Source of the DNA: SIG607 sp045648445
GTDB taxonomy: Bacteria; Bacillota; Clostridia; Oscillospirales; Acutalibacteraceae
Length of the DNA: 64,000 nt
Assembly (NCBI GenBank): GCA_045648445.1
Contig: JAZRNY010000001.1
Coordinates: 84,741-148,740, forward strand
Reading direction: 5' to 3'
The notes beneath the pieces are model-generated. The model was not told the DNA's origin. It made no database searches and worked only from the letters and a program-made list of their open reading frames with translations. Position 1 is the stretch's first letter; each line of letters starts with the position of its first letter. A program made the translations under genes and the position numbers. This document shows positions 15,545 to 24,168 of this stretch, piece by piece.

Positions 15545-16498
15545 TCAGTCAGCCTTTAAAAATTCAATTATAGTATTATCATATTCTTCCGTATTATTTA
15601 TTCTTAAATGTGAATGTCCGCCCTTAGAAAACCATTTTAACTGTTTATCCTTAGAAGCGGTAGCAGCAAAAAGTTGTTTGCTTTTTTCAGGAATTGAAAA
15701 TACGTCCTTTTCACCGTACAAAAACAACACCCTTTGATTAACCTTTTTAAAAAGTTTTATGGGGGCTACCTTTTTATAGTCTGCACCTGCATATTTTTTA
15801 ATAAAATACATTACAAGGTTAAGAACGGGGAAAGTAGGTCTGCCAAGTTCTTTCATATGACGTAAAAACGTTTCTTTAAAAGAAGTAAAGCAACCTTCGG
15901 TCACAAGACCCTTTACTTCTTTAGGACAATTTTTATCGGTCATAGCCACAAGACAGGATGCCGTACCAACACAAATTCCGTGATAATAAACTTCGTTTAT
16001 GCCAAAGTTATCAATAACAAAATTTGTCCATGCAATTAAATCTTCGCCCTCTTTAAAACCAATGGTATTGTAAATGCCGTCACTTATTCCGTGTGCGCGG
16101 GAATCAATAACCAACACGTTAAAATCTGCCTGCTGATAAGGTAAAGCAAAGTAGTAGGAGTATTTAAGACATTCGCATCTTCCGGGAAGTATGATAACAC
16201 ATCTTCCGCTATCGTTAAAGCGGTAAAATTCGCCATATAAGTTAAGGCCATCGTTAACAATATGAACCTCTTGCATTTTGTCTTTATTGTTTTCGCCCCA
16301 TAAAAGACCGCATTCCCACATAGAAACCTGTTCTTCATTTTCGAGACAGGAACATACTCTGCCCCATTTTTCCTTATCAGTCTTTACAAGTTGTTCTTTA
16401 TATACTTTTTTTGCAATTGGAACAGTTTTTATAAGCATAAAAACTACCCCAGGTAAAAGCAGTACTAAAATTGCCAAAATAAGCCAAATCCACCACAT
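15545..16498 (-). CDS. Membrane-anchored alpha/beta hydrolase with a cysteine at the nucleophile position
   Basis: 317 residues. An N-terminal membrane helix (residues 3-24, MWWIWLILAILVLLLPG) anchors the protein, and the rest is an alpha/beta hydrolase of the BAAT/DUF-type family. The nucleophile elbow reads HGICVG (cysteine 176) where serine is usual. The acid is probably the aspartate in YGEKDVFS and the base the histidine in KGGHSHLR. Some dienelactone hydrolases also use cysteine. The start at 16498 has GGAGAG 7 bases upstream, whereas the longer frame to 16558 has none. Substrate unknown. Confidence 0.8.
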   Translation of the reverse strand: MWWIWLILAILVLLLPGVVFMLIKTVPIAKKVYKEQLVKTDKEKWGRVCSCLENEEQVSMWECGLLWGENNKDKMQEVHIVNDGLNLYGEFYRFNDSGRCVIILPGRCECLKYSYYFALPYQQADFNVLVIDSRAHGISDGIYNTIGFKEGEDLIAWTNFVIDNFGINEVYYHGICVGTASCLVAMTDKNCPKEVKGLVTEGCFTSFKETFLRHMKELGRPTFPVLNLVMYFIKKYAGADYKKVAPIKLFKKVNQRVLFLYGEKDVFSIPEKSKQLFAATASKDKQLKWFSKGGHSHLRINNTEEYDNTIIEFLKAD

Positions 16499-16585
16499 AA
16501 AAATACTCTCCACATAAATAATATTAATTATTATAGCAAATAAAAATGAAAATTGCACTATTTTTTTACAAAATGTTTCATATTG

Positions 16586-16614
16586 TTGAAAAATATAAAA
16601 AAATGTGTTATATT
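16586..16614 (+). promoter_or_regulatory. Promoter of the DegV/FakA operon
   Basis: TTGAAA (16586-16591), 17 bases, TATATT (16609-16614), about 30 bases before the first start codon. Confidence 0.65.
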
Positions 16615-16644
16615 AAAATATATTGTTTTTTAGGAGAACATAGT

Positions 16645-17589
16645 ATGTCAGATTTTGTAATTATTCCCGATACGTCTTGTGATTTAACTAAAGATTTACG
16701 AGAAAAATATAACATTCCCGACTATTTGCACGGCATTCTTTATCATCCCGACGGAAAAGAAGAACTTTCCACTCTTGACTGGGAAGAAATGACCGCCAAA
16801 GAGTATTACGACTCTATGAAAGGCAGAGCAGCCCTTTACAAAACAGCAACGCCTTTGGTCGGCGAAGTTTATGAAGTTTTTGAAAAATATTTAAAGCAAG
16901 GCAAAGACGTTTTATCTATTTCACTTTCTGCAGGACTTTCTTCGATTTATGAAAATAACCTTAAAGTAGCAAAGGATTTAATGGAAAAATACCCCGAAAG
17001 AAAAATTATTTGCATTGATTCTCAAAGGTATTCAACATCCCTTGCCCTTTTAATTATTGAAGCCGCAAAAAAACAGTCTGAAGGACTTTCAATTGACGAG
17101 GTTGCCGATTACGTCAACCAAATCAAGCACACAATTCATCAGATCGGTTCAATGGATGACCTTTTCTTCCTTGTTAAAACGGGCAGAGTTTCTAACTTTA
17201 AAGCCTTATTTGGACAAATGATAGGTCTTAATATTCTTGCAGACTTTAACGAACACGGTATGAGTGAAGTTATAGGTAAAATAAAGGGTCAACGCGATGC
17301 TATTGATATTTTTATCGAATATATGGCACAAACCGCTGTTGACATTGAAAATCAAACTGTATTCGTAGCTCATACCAACCGAGAAGCCGCCGCTAAACTT
17401 TTGGCACAAAAAATTAAAGAACGCTTTAACCCCAAAGAAATCATTTTAAATACAGTTGGTACCGCTTGCGGTGCAACCATCGGCCCCGGTCTTTGCGCCG
17501 CTTTTTATAAAGGCAACCCCACAAGTAAAGATATGATTTTTGAAAAAGAAACCATATCCAGAATAATAGAAAGCAAAAAAGTTAAATAA
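16645..17589 (+). CDS. DegV family fatty-acid-binding protein (FakB-type), first copy
   Basis: 314 residues beginning SDFVIIPDTSCDLTKD. It has the DegV landmarks: the SISLSAGLSSIYEN segment, IDSQRYS, and the MDDLFFLVKTGRVS block that closes over the bound acyl chain. FakB proteins hold a fatty acid and present it to the kinase FakA. The start is ATG 16645 behind AGGAGAAC. It precedes a second DegV gene and fakA, supporting a fatty acid kinase role. Its sequence differs clearly from the second copy, so the two may prefer different chains. Confidence 0.87.
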   Translation: MSDFVIIPDTSCDLTKDLREKYNIPDYLHGILYHPDGKEELSTLDWEEMTAKEYYDSMKGRAALYKTATPLVGEVYEVFEKYLKQGKDVLSISLSAGLSSIYENNLKVAKDLMEKYPERKIICIDSQRYSTSLALLIIEAAKKQSEGLSIDEVADYVNQIKHTIHQIGSMDDLFFLVKTGRVSNFKALFGQMIGLNILADFNEHGMSEVIGKIKGQRDAIDIFIEYMAQTAVDIENQTVFVAHTNREAAAKLLAQKIKERFNPKEIILNTVGTACGATIGPGLCAAFYKGNPTSKDMIFEKETISRIIESKKVK

Positions 17590-17603
17590 CGGGAGGCATA
17601 AAA

Positions 17604-18491
17604 ATGAATTTTGCAATTATTTCCGATTCTACCTGTGACCTTAATAATGAACTTCGTTCTAAGTATGAAATAGACTACGTTTATATGAACTACGTCATCG
17701 ACGATACTGAATATCCTGCTACACTTGATTGGCAAACACATTCTCCAAAGGAATTTTACGACCTTATGAGAAACGGAACCCGTGTTACCACTACTCAGGT
17801 ACCAAGAGAAGTATTCGTTGAAAAATTCTCAAAATATCTTAACGAGGGTAAAGACGTTATTTACATAGCATGTTCTTCTGCCCTTTCGGGTTCATATAAC
17901 CTTGCAACCCTTATTGCTAAAGAACTTATGGCAGAATATCCCGAAAGAAAAATTTATTGTGTTGACTCTCTTATAAGTTCCTTTGGTCAGGGCGGTCTTG
18001 CCATAATGGCAGCGCAACTTCGCGCAGAAGGAAACACCGCAGAAGAGGTTGCATCTTTCCTTAACGAAAACAAACTTAAAATGAATCAGGTGGGCACCTG
18101 TGACACACTTGAATATTTGCGCAGAGCAGGTAGAGTTAAGGCATCTAAAGCATTTTTCGGAAATCTTTTCGGCGTAAAACCCATTATTATTTCCGACACT
18201 TTAGGTCAAAACTATGCCTATAAAAAGGCAAAGGGCGCACTTAACGCCAAACGCGCAATAGTAGAATATCTTGTAGAAGTGGTTGAAAAGCCCGAAGATC
18301 AAATTCTTTATATATCCCACGCAGATGATGAAGAAAGCGCTACAGCCCTTCGTGATTTGGCTATGGAACAAATCCCGTTTGCAGGTTGTCATATTGGATA
18401 TATTGCTCCTATCGTAGGTTCCTGCGTTGGCCCCGGAACCATTATTTCCTTCTGTTACGGAAAAGAAGTTACCATAAAAGGTGATGATTAA
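17604..18491 (+). CDS. DegV family fatty-acid-binding protein (FakB-type), second copy
   Basis: 295 residues beginning FAIISDSTCDLNNE. The acyl-binding features are TTQVP, ACSSALSGSYN and CDTLEYLRRAGRVK. As in other FakB proteins, the chain is carried to FakA, whose product acyl-phosphate goes to PlsX/PlsY lipid synthesis. It starts 14 bases after the first copy behind GGGAGGC, and fakA starts 3 bases after it. Tandem fakB genes next to fakA and plsX are unusual, since in many Firmicutes they are scattered. Confidence 0.88.
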   Translation: MNFAIISDSTCDLNNELRSKYEIDYVYMNYVIDDTEYPATLDWQTHSPKEFYDLMRNGTRVTTTQVPREVFVEKFSKYLNEGKDVIYIACSSALSGSYNLATLIAKELMAEYPERKIYCVDSLISSFGQGGLAIMAAQLRAEGNTAEEVASFLNENKLKMNQVGTCDTLEYLRRAGRVKASKAFFGNLFGVKPIIISDTLGQNYAYKKAKGALNAKRAIVEYLVEVVEKPEDQILYISHADDEESATALRDLAMEQIPFAGCHIGYIAPIVGSCVGPGTIISFCYGKEVTIKGDD

Positions 18492-18494
18492 TTT

Positions 18495-20120
18495 ATGATG
18501 TTAAGTTCTATTGACGTTTCACTTTGGCAAACGATGTTAAAGGGCGGTTACCTTAACCTTAAACGCAATATGGCGGTAATCGACCAACTTAACGTATTCC
18601 CTGTTCCCGACGGTGATACGGGAAAAAATATGACCATGACTATAGAAGGCGGCGCAACCGGTACAAAGGGCAACTTTGCTTCTATTGGCGAAATGATGAA
18701 AAACTTTTCGCGCAACTGTCTTCTTTCTGCCCGCGGAAATTCGGGCGTAATTCTTTCTCAGTTTATAAGAGGTATTGCCGTAGGCAGTGAAAATGTTGAA
18801 GCCTTTGATTTTAATACATTTAAATCGGCATTTCAGTCGGGCAAGGAATATGCTTACAACGCAGTCGCCGTTCCCACCGAAGGCACCATTCTTACCCTTA
18901 TCCGTGAAGGAAGCGACTATTTAAATTCAAAGGATTTTTCCGATTTTGAAGAACTTTTCACTTTGCTTATTAAAGAACTTCACCGTTCGTTACAACACAC
19001 CCCCGAACTATTACCCGTTTTAAAGGAAGCGGGTGTTGTTGACAGCGGCGGCGCAGGTCTTGTTTGCATTTTTGAGGGTATGCTTTCAGCCTTAAAGGGC
19101 GAAGAAATCGACGATACCGAAATGGTTGAAAATTCTAACGAATTCGTTTTTTCATCAGGTTTTGATGAAAACAGTGTTTTAGAATACGGTTACTGTACCG
19201 AATTTATTTTACAGTTATTAAAGGCAAAAACCGATATTGACGCGTTTTCGCTTAGCGCCCTTACCGAAAAACTGGGTCAACTTGGTGACTCGGTAGTCAC
19301 CGTTCAAGACGGAAGTTTAGTAAAGGTGCACGTTCACACATTTGAACCCGAAACCGTTATTGCCCACGTTCGTCAGTTTGGCGAACTTGTTACGGTGAAA
19401 ATCGAAAATATGTCGGTTCAGCACAGTGAAATAAAGGCTGAAGAAAAAGAAAAACAGAAATTTTCTATTGTTGCCACTTCTTCGGGAGAGGGTATAAGCA
19501 GTTTTTTCACCGGAATAGGCGTTGACGTTATAATCGACGGCGGAAGAACCAACAACCCCAGCGCTGAAGATTTTATTGAAGCCTTTAAAAAGACTAATGC
19601 CGAGCACATTATAGTGCTTCCCAACGATTCAAACATAGTTCTTACCGCTTTACAGGCAGCCGAACTTTACGACAAAGCCGATATTAGAGTTATTAAAACC
19701 AAATCACTTGCAGAAGGTTTTTCAGCCCTTTCAATGATGGATTTGTCGGTTGACAGCGTTGAGCAACTTATCCTTGATATGACCTGTTGTCTTGACAACG
19801 TTGAAACAGGCTACGTAACCACCTCCACAAGAGATGCTTTAATAAGCGGCATAGAAATCAAAAAAGGACAGTGGATTGGTCTTGAGGGCGACAATGTTTA
19901 TACTTCGGTTGACGATCCTCTTACCGCCGCTATGGAACTATTCAGAAAACTGCCCGACATTGAAGAAAAGCAGGTTATTACCGCCTTTTACGGAATGGGC
20001 GCAACCCAAGAAGAAGTTATAAAACTTGAAGAAATGTTCAAGGAAGAATTCCCACTTATCGAAATCGGTTTTATTGAAGGCAAACAGGAAGTATACCGCT
20101 ATATTTTCGCTATAGAATAG
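18495..20120 (+). CDS. fakA: Fatty acid kinase FakA (DAK2 domain protein)
   Basis: 541 residues. The N-terminal DhaL-like kinase domain has NVFPVPDGDTGKNM near residue 35, with the metal-binding aspartates, then ARGNSGVILSQF and DSGGAGLV. A middle domain and a DegV-like C-terminal domain (SGEGISSFF onward) complete the family layout and length. It phosphorylates fatty acids held by FakB with ATP, in the cytoplasm. Two in-frame ATGs (18495, 18498) are equally placed; the first was used. It lies between two fakB genes and plsX in an evident operon. Confidence 0.92.
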   Translation: MMLSSIDVSLWQTMLKGGYLNLKRNMAVIDQLNVFPVPDGDTGKNMTMTIEGGATGTKGNFASIGEMMKNFSRNCLLSARGNSGVILSQFIRGIAVGSENVEAFDFNTFKSAFQSGKEYAYNAVAVPTEGTILTLIREGSDYLNSKDFSDFEELFTLLIKELHRSLQHTPELLPVLKEAGVVDSGGAGLVCIFEGMLSALKGEEIDDTEMVENSNEFVFSSGFDENSVLEYGYCTEFILQLLKAKTDIDAFSLSALTEKLGQLGDSVVTVQDGSLVKVHVHTFEPETVIAHVRQFGELVTVKIENMSVQHSEIKAEEKEKQKFSIVATSSGEGISSFFTGIGVDVIIDGGRTNNPSAEDFIEAFKKTNAEHIIVLPNDSNIVLTALQAAELYDKADIRVIKTKSLAEGFSALSMMDLSVDSVEQLILDMTCCLDNVETGYVTTSTRDALISGIEIKKGQWIGLEGDNVYTSVDDPLTAAMELFRKLPDIEEKQVITAFYGMGATQEEVIKLEEMFKEEFPLIEIGFIEGKQEVYRYIFAIE

Positions 20121-20130
20121 AGGAAATAAA

Positions 20131-21111
20131 TTGAAAAAAGTTATAATTGATATTTACGGCGCAGATAACGGACCTGAGCCTATTATAAAAGGCGCTTTAA
20201 AGGCTATGGAAATATACGGCGATTTAGGCGTTGTATTCGTAGGAAATAAAAATACCGTTACCGCCATTACCGGCGACAGCGACCGCATTGAAATAATTGA
20301 AACAGACGATTACATTAAAAACGAAGAAAATCCACAGGTGGTTTTCAGTGGCAGAGAGCAGAGTTCTATGGTTCTCTCCCTTAAAAACCTAAAAAGCAAC
20401 GACGACTGCATAGGTATGCTGAGCGCAGGAAGTACCGGCGCGCTTCTTATCGGTTCTATACGTCATTTAGGTCTTATAAAAGGCCTTAGAACCCCCGCAC
20501 TTTCTTCCGACTTGCCCCTTTATAACGGCAAAACAGTATGTCTTGTTGACTGTGGCGCAAACATTGCCTGTACCCCTCATGACCTTGTTCGTTTTGCTTT
20601 AATGGGCAACGCTTTTAAAGAATGTGTATGCCCCGACACAAAACCGAAAGTTGCTCTTTTGTCGGTTGGAAAAGAAGAAGGCAAAGGCAACGACCTTACA
20701 AAAGAAGCCTATTCTTTAATAAAAGAACTTCCCCTTAACTTTATAGGAAATATGGAAGGCAGCGATTTGGTGACAGGTTACGCCGACGTAGTTGTCAGCG
20801 ACGGTTTTTCAGGCAACATAATTTTAAAATGCGCCGAGGCTTCCGGTCTTATTGCCAAAGGAATCGTAGATCAAATAGCCAAAAACGAAAACAGAAGTGA
20901 CGACCCTCTTATTAAAGCAATTTCCCATTATATAAATCAAACCTTTAACTATAACGCGCGTGGCGGAGCTACATTTTTGGGCACCGAAAAAACCGTTATC
21001 AAAATGCACGGATGCGCAGTTGAAGATACTGTTGTTTCTTGCATTGAACAGTTGTTAAGGCTTGAAAAAGCAGGTTTTAGAGAAAAAATTAAAAAGGCTA
21101 TGGAAAAATAA
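20131..21111 (+). CDS. plsX: Phosphate acyltransferase PlsX
   Basis: 326 residues with IDIYGADNGPEPIIKGAL at the start (family form: DxxGGDxxP), SAGSTGALL near residue 105, VDCGAN and VVSDGFSGNI. PlsX interconverts acyl-ACP and acyl-phosphate, the substrate of PlsY for the first acylation of glycerol 3-phosphate. In this operon it would connect fatty acid kinase output to ACP-bound chains. The GG before the aspartate is changed to GA, which some members tolerate. TTG start at 20131, 7 bases after GAGG. A terminator follows. Confidence 0.9.
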   Translation: MKKVIIDIYGADNGPEPIIKGALKAMEIYGDLGVVFVGNKNTVTAITGDSDRIEIIETDDYIKNEENPQVVFSGREQSSMVLSLKNLKSNDDCIGMLSAGSTGALLIGSIRHLGLIKGLRTPALSSDLPLYNGKTVCLVDCGANIACTPHDLVRFALMGNAFKECVCPDTKPKVALLSVGKEEGKGNDLTKEAYSLIKELPLNFIGNMEGSDLVTGYADVVVSDGFSGNIILKCAEASGLIAKGIVDQIAKNENRSDDPLIKAISHYINQTFNYNARGGATFLGTEKTVIKMHGCAVEDTVVSCIEQLLRLEKAGFREKIKKAMEK

Positions 21112-21114
21112 AAA

Positions 21115-21136
21115 ACCGACCGCTTGAGCGGTCGGT
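21115..21136. terminator. Bidirectional terminator after plsX
   Basis: ACCGACCGC / GCGGTCGGT with A-rich left and T-rich right flanks, between convergent genes. Confidence 0.85.
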
Positions 21137-21140
21137 AAAT

Positions 21141-22160
21141 TTATCCTATCCACAATATTCTGTGCATAATTTTATGTATTTGATACTCAACGAAAAGTAC
21201 AAGTAACATACCAACAAAAAGCAACAAAAATAACGGAACAACCTGAGTAAAAGCGCCAACAAGTTTTATAATGCCGGTATATGCGCTTGCCCTTATGGCG
21301 CCAAACAAAAGCGTTCTGAAATAATCTTTATACATAACCTTTCGGAACACCACAAAGCGTTGTAAAAAGATTGAAATCAAGGTTGAAACAACCACTGAAA
21401 AAGGCACTGCCACGTAAGCCTGATTGTAATTTAAAAATGCCGAAATAAAAGCAAAGGCAAAAATCATAATAATAACGCTTACAAGTGACGGCCAAAGGCT
21501 TGAAAAAAGTCTTTTGTAAATGCGAACCGTATCCTTAACGGGATTAAAATGAGAACTTTTGTTACCGTCTATGTAAATTGCTTTAATAGGCATTGTGGCG
21601 ATTTTTACACCCTGTTTATCCGCAAAGCATAGCATATTCATTTCGTAGTCGTACTTATCGCCCTTAACCTTTAAAAGCCAATCTATATGTTTTTTATAAA
21701 AACCTCTTAACCCCGACTGATTATCGTCAAAATAATGTCCTGTAAGAATGGTATAAACAATTCTTGAAAGAACGTTACCGAATTTTGAACGGAAAGGTAT
21801 TTTTCCTTGAAGGTATCTTACGCTTAAAACGAAATCGTTACCGCTTTCAAGTTTTTCTCTGACACGCACAATATCTTCAACCCTGTGTTGTCCGTCGGCA
21901 TCAGCCGTTATAATATGTTCTTCTTCGGGGAAATATTCCAAAACCGAAGAAAAACCTTTTTTAAGCGCAGCGCCTTTACCCTCGTTTTCTTTTGAATGTA
22001 TAACCTTAGCATAGGGTGTTACCGCTTCAAAAATATTATTACAAGCGCAACTGCTGCCGTCATCTACTATAAGTATACGGAAATCGTTTCGGTTAAGTTC
22101 TTCAACCAGTTTAACAAGTTCCTCGTCGGGCTGATATGCAGGTATCACCACAACACTCAT
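21141..22160 (-). CDS. Family 2 glycosyltransferase fused to a GtrA-like membrane domain
   Basis: 339 residues. The first 210 are a GT-A domain: VVIPAYQPDE, VDDGSS and the metal site TADADGQH near residue 87. The last 120 hold four membrane segments like GtrA/DPMS-type flippase domains. Such fusions transfer a sugar from a nucleotide donor to polyprenyl phosphate at the membrane and may help flip it. Its start overlaps the upstream hydrolase stop by 4 bases (ATGA). The donor sugar is unknown. Confidence 0.85.
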   Translation of the reverse strand: MSVVVIPAYQPDEELVKLVEELNRNDFRILIVDDGSSCACNNIFEAVTPYAKVIHSKENEGKGAALKKGFSSVLEYFPEEEHIITADADGQHRVEDIVRVREKLESGNDFVLSVRYLQGKIPFRSKFGNVLSRIVYTILTGHYFDDNQSGLRGFYKKHIDWLLKVKGDKYDYEMNMLCFADKQGVKIATMPIKAIYIDGNKSSHFNPVKDTVRIYKRLFSSLWPSLVSVIIMIFAFAFISAFLNYNQAYVAVPFSVVVSTLISIFLQRFVVFRKVMYKDYFRTLLFGAIRASAYTGIIKLVGAFTQVVPLFLLLFVGMLLVLFVEYQIHKIMHRILWIG

Positions 22161-23083
22161 TTAAGTTCCCCCTCGTTTTTAAAAAAACTGTCAATATTTT
22201 CTATTAACATATTATTTGCCGTTCCATCGGCATCAAATAAAAGATTTGTGTGACCGTCGCTTCCTTTTTGGTCCATAATAAGCATTGTTGCGTTTTTATT
22301 ATCTTCCTTCAGGTGCGAAAATACCGAATATTTATTTTTCGGGTAAATTTCATCCTTTTCGCCCTGTACCACCAAAACGGGAATATCGGAGTTAATTATA
22401 TTTTCATTCACTTTAGTGTTAACCGTTTCTTTATCAAAAAGAACGTTTTGATAAAACCACAAAAAAGGATAATTAATATATGCAACAAAACCAACCTTAT
22501 CGGCTACAGGCTGAATAAGCGCCTCCATGCAACTGTTGACTCCGCTTACACTTACGGCAGCCTTTAGGTCATAGCCGTCATCCAACACACTTAAAACTGC
22601 ATAGGCACCGCGACTGTGTCCTAACAAATAAATATCTTTATAACCGAAATTATTGTTTGCTTTTAAAAACTCAAGCGCACTTTTAAGGTCGTATACAGTT
22701 TGCGAAAAACCCTTTGAATTTTCACCCTCGCTTTTTAAATAACCGGTAGTATCAAAGGTAAAAACGGCATACCCTTTATCGCTTAGTTCTTTTATCTGCC
22801 AAATATAATCGTCAGCCACCGCTTTATATCCCGTTACCAGTACTATAAGCGAGTTTGAACTGCCTTTATAAAAATATCCGCAAAGGTTATTTTCACCGCT
22901 TTTAAAAGCAACTTCGTTTCTATCATTTAAAAAAGCGGAAAGACTATTATCAACCTGCGGCGCCACGTCGTAACGGCTAAATGTAAAATCACAAATGACT
23001 TTTGTTAAAGTTAGTGATATAATAATAAATGCAAAGAAGAAAATAATGATAATTTTCCATATCCTATTATAAGATTTCTTCAT
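22157..23083 (-). CDS. Membrane-anchored alpha/beta hydrolase
   Basis: 308 residues from ATG 23083 (MKKSYNRIWK). A single membrane helix at residues 8-28 is followed by a serine hydrolase domain: LLGHSRGAY holds the nucleophile, VQGEKDEIYP the acid and SDGHTNLL the histidine. It resembles lysophospholipase/esterase-like domains on the outer face of the membrane. It forms a coupled pair with the glycosyltransferase. It diverges from another hydrolase gene whose start is 52 bases away. Confidence 0.8.
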   Translation of the reverse strand: MKKSYNRIWKIIIIFFFAFIIISLTLTKVICDFTFSRYDVAPQVDNSLSAFLNDRNEVAFKSGENNLCGYFYKGSSNSLIVLVTGYKAVADDYIWQIKELSDKGYAVFTFDTTGYLKSEGENSKGFSQTVYDLKSALEFLKANNNFGYKDIYLLGHSRGAYAVLSVLDDGYDLKAAVSVSGVNSCMEALIQPVADKVGFVAYINYPFLWFYQNVLFDKETVNTKVNENIINSDIPVLVVQGEKDEIYPKNKYSVFSHLKEDNKNATMLIMDQKGSDGHTNLLFDADGTANNMLIENIDSFFKNEGELK

Positions 23084-23135
23084 GGAAGATACCACTATTA
23101 TTCCCTTCTTTACTATAAATATTTGGAGTGAATAT

Positions 23136-24104
23136 ATGAAAACCGACTATCCAAAAATTTTAAATGAAGAACAATACTCAAAACAAATGCCGATTATTGA
23201 AAAAGAATTAAATTCAATGCGCGAAATCGTTTATCTTGAAAGTTTTGACGGTAATAAAATTTACAGTGAATGTTATCTTCAAGAAAACGCCGACAAAAGT
23301 ATTGTTATTCTGCACGGCTTTACCGAGTTTGCGCCGAAATACCGCGAAACCGTAGCCTATTTTTTAAAACTTAATTACAACGTATTCGTTTACGACCAAA
23401 GGGGTCACGGACTTTCATACCGCGAAGCGCAAGATTTAACTTTAGTGCACGTAAACTCTTTTAAAAACTATATTAAAGACCTTGAATATATAATAGAAAA
23501 ACTTATAAAGGTTAAGGCAAAAGGTTTGCCCATACATTTATTTTCACATTCTATGGGAGGTGCAGTAGCGCTTCTTTATATGATGAAAAACAGCGAAAAC
23601 ATTCAAAAAGCCGTTCTTTCTTCCCCTATGATAAGTCCAAAAACAAAAAACGTACCGCGAGCGCTAGTTATGCTTATGGTAGCCTGTCACGGTTTGTTTT
23701 TAGGTTGGAAAAGACCCTTTGTTTTTGCAGGAAAATTTGACCCCGACGTAAAAATAAAGGACACCCTTGACACCTCTCCATCGCGTTTTAGCGCTACTAT
23801 GAAAATTCGAAAACTTCGTCCCGAATACCAGTCAGCCGCTGCCACTAACAAATGGATGTGGGATGCGCTTGCAGTACAAAATAAAATTATGCGCAAAAAC
23901 AAACTTAAAAAAATAGAGTCGAAGGTGCTTATAATCAGCGCCGAAAACGAAACGGTAGTTAAAAACGAATTTCACCCAAAGGTAAACGCCTTGCTAAAAA
24001 ACTCTACTAATATTACCGTTGGCTGCGCAAAACATAATATTTTCTTTTCTTCAGGTGAAACTTTAGAAAATTACTATAATCTGCTTTTCGACTTTCTTTC
24101 CTAA
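23136..24104 (+). CDS. Alpha/beta hydrolase (monoacylglycerol lipase / lysophospholipase-like)
   Basis: 322 residues. HGFTEFAPKY (oxyanion side), VYDQRGHGLS and the nucleophile elbow FSHSMGGAV near residue 130 place it in the serine aminopeptidase S33/monoacylglycerol lipase group. It has no signal peptide, so it should act in the cytoplasm or at the inner membrane face. The ATG at 23136 has GGAGTGAATAT before it; the earlier ATG at 23082 sits inside the divergent promoter region and was rejected. Possible role in lipid turnover, in keeping with the lipid genes nearby. Confidence 0.82.
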   Translation: MKTDYPKILNEEQYSKQMPIIEKELNSMREIVYLESFDGNKIYSECYLQENADKSIVILHGFTEFAPKYRETVAYFLKLNYNVFVYDQRGHGLSYREAQDLTLVHVNSFKNYIKDLEYIIEKLIKVKAKGLPIHLFSHSMGGAVALLYMMKNSENIQKAVLSSPMISPKTKNVPRALVMLMVACHGLFLGWKRPFVFAGKFDPDVKIKDTLDTSPSRFSATMKIRKLRPEYQSAAATNKWMWDALAVQNKIMRKNKLKKIESKVLIISAENETVVKNEFHPKVNALLKNSTNITVGCAKHNIFFSSGETLENYYNLLFDFLS

Positions 24105-24143
24105 TATTCTACCATAAACCCCTTATAAAAGCAACAAAAAGAA

Positions 24144-24168
24144 ACTTCCCTTATTAACCAAGGGAAGT
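24144..24168. terminator. Bidirectional terminator
   Basis: ACTTCCCTT / AAGGGAAGT with a 7-base loop and T-run, between convergent genes. It overlaps the 3' end of the symporter gene. Confidence 0.8.

Noticed and set aside
16546..16644. Longer N-terminus for the first DegV protein
   Set aside because: The extension covers the promoter -10 box, and the family starts at the ATG behind AGGAGAAC.
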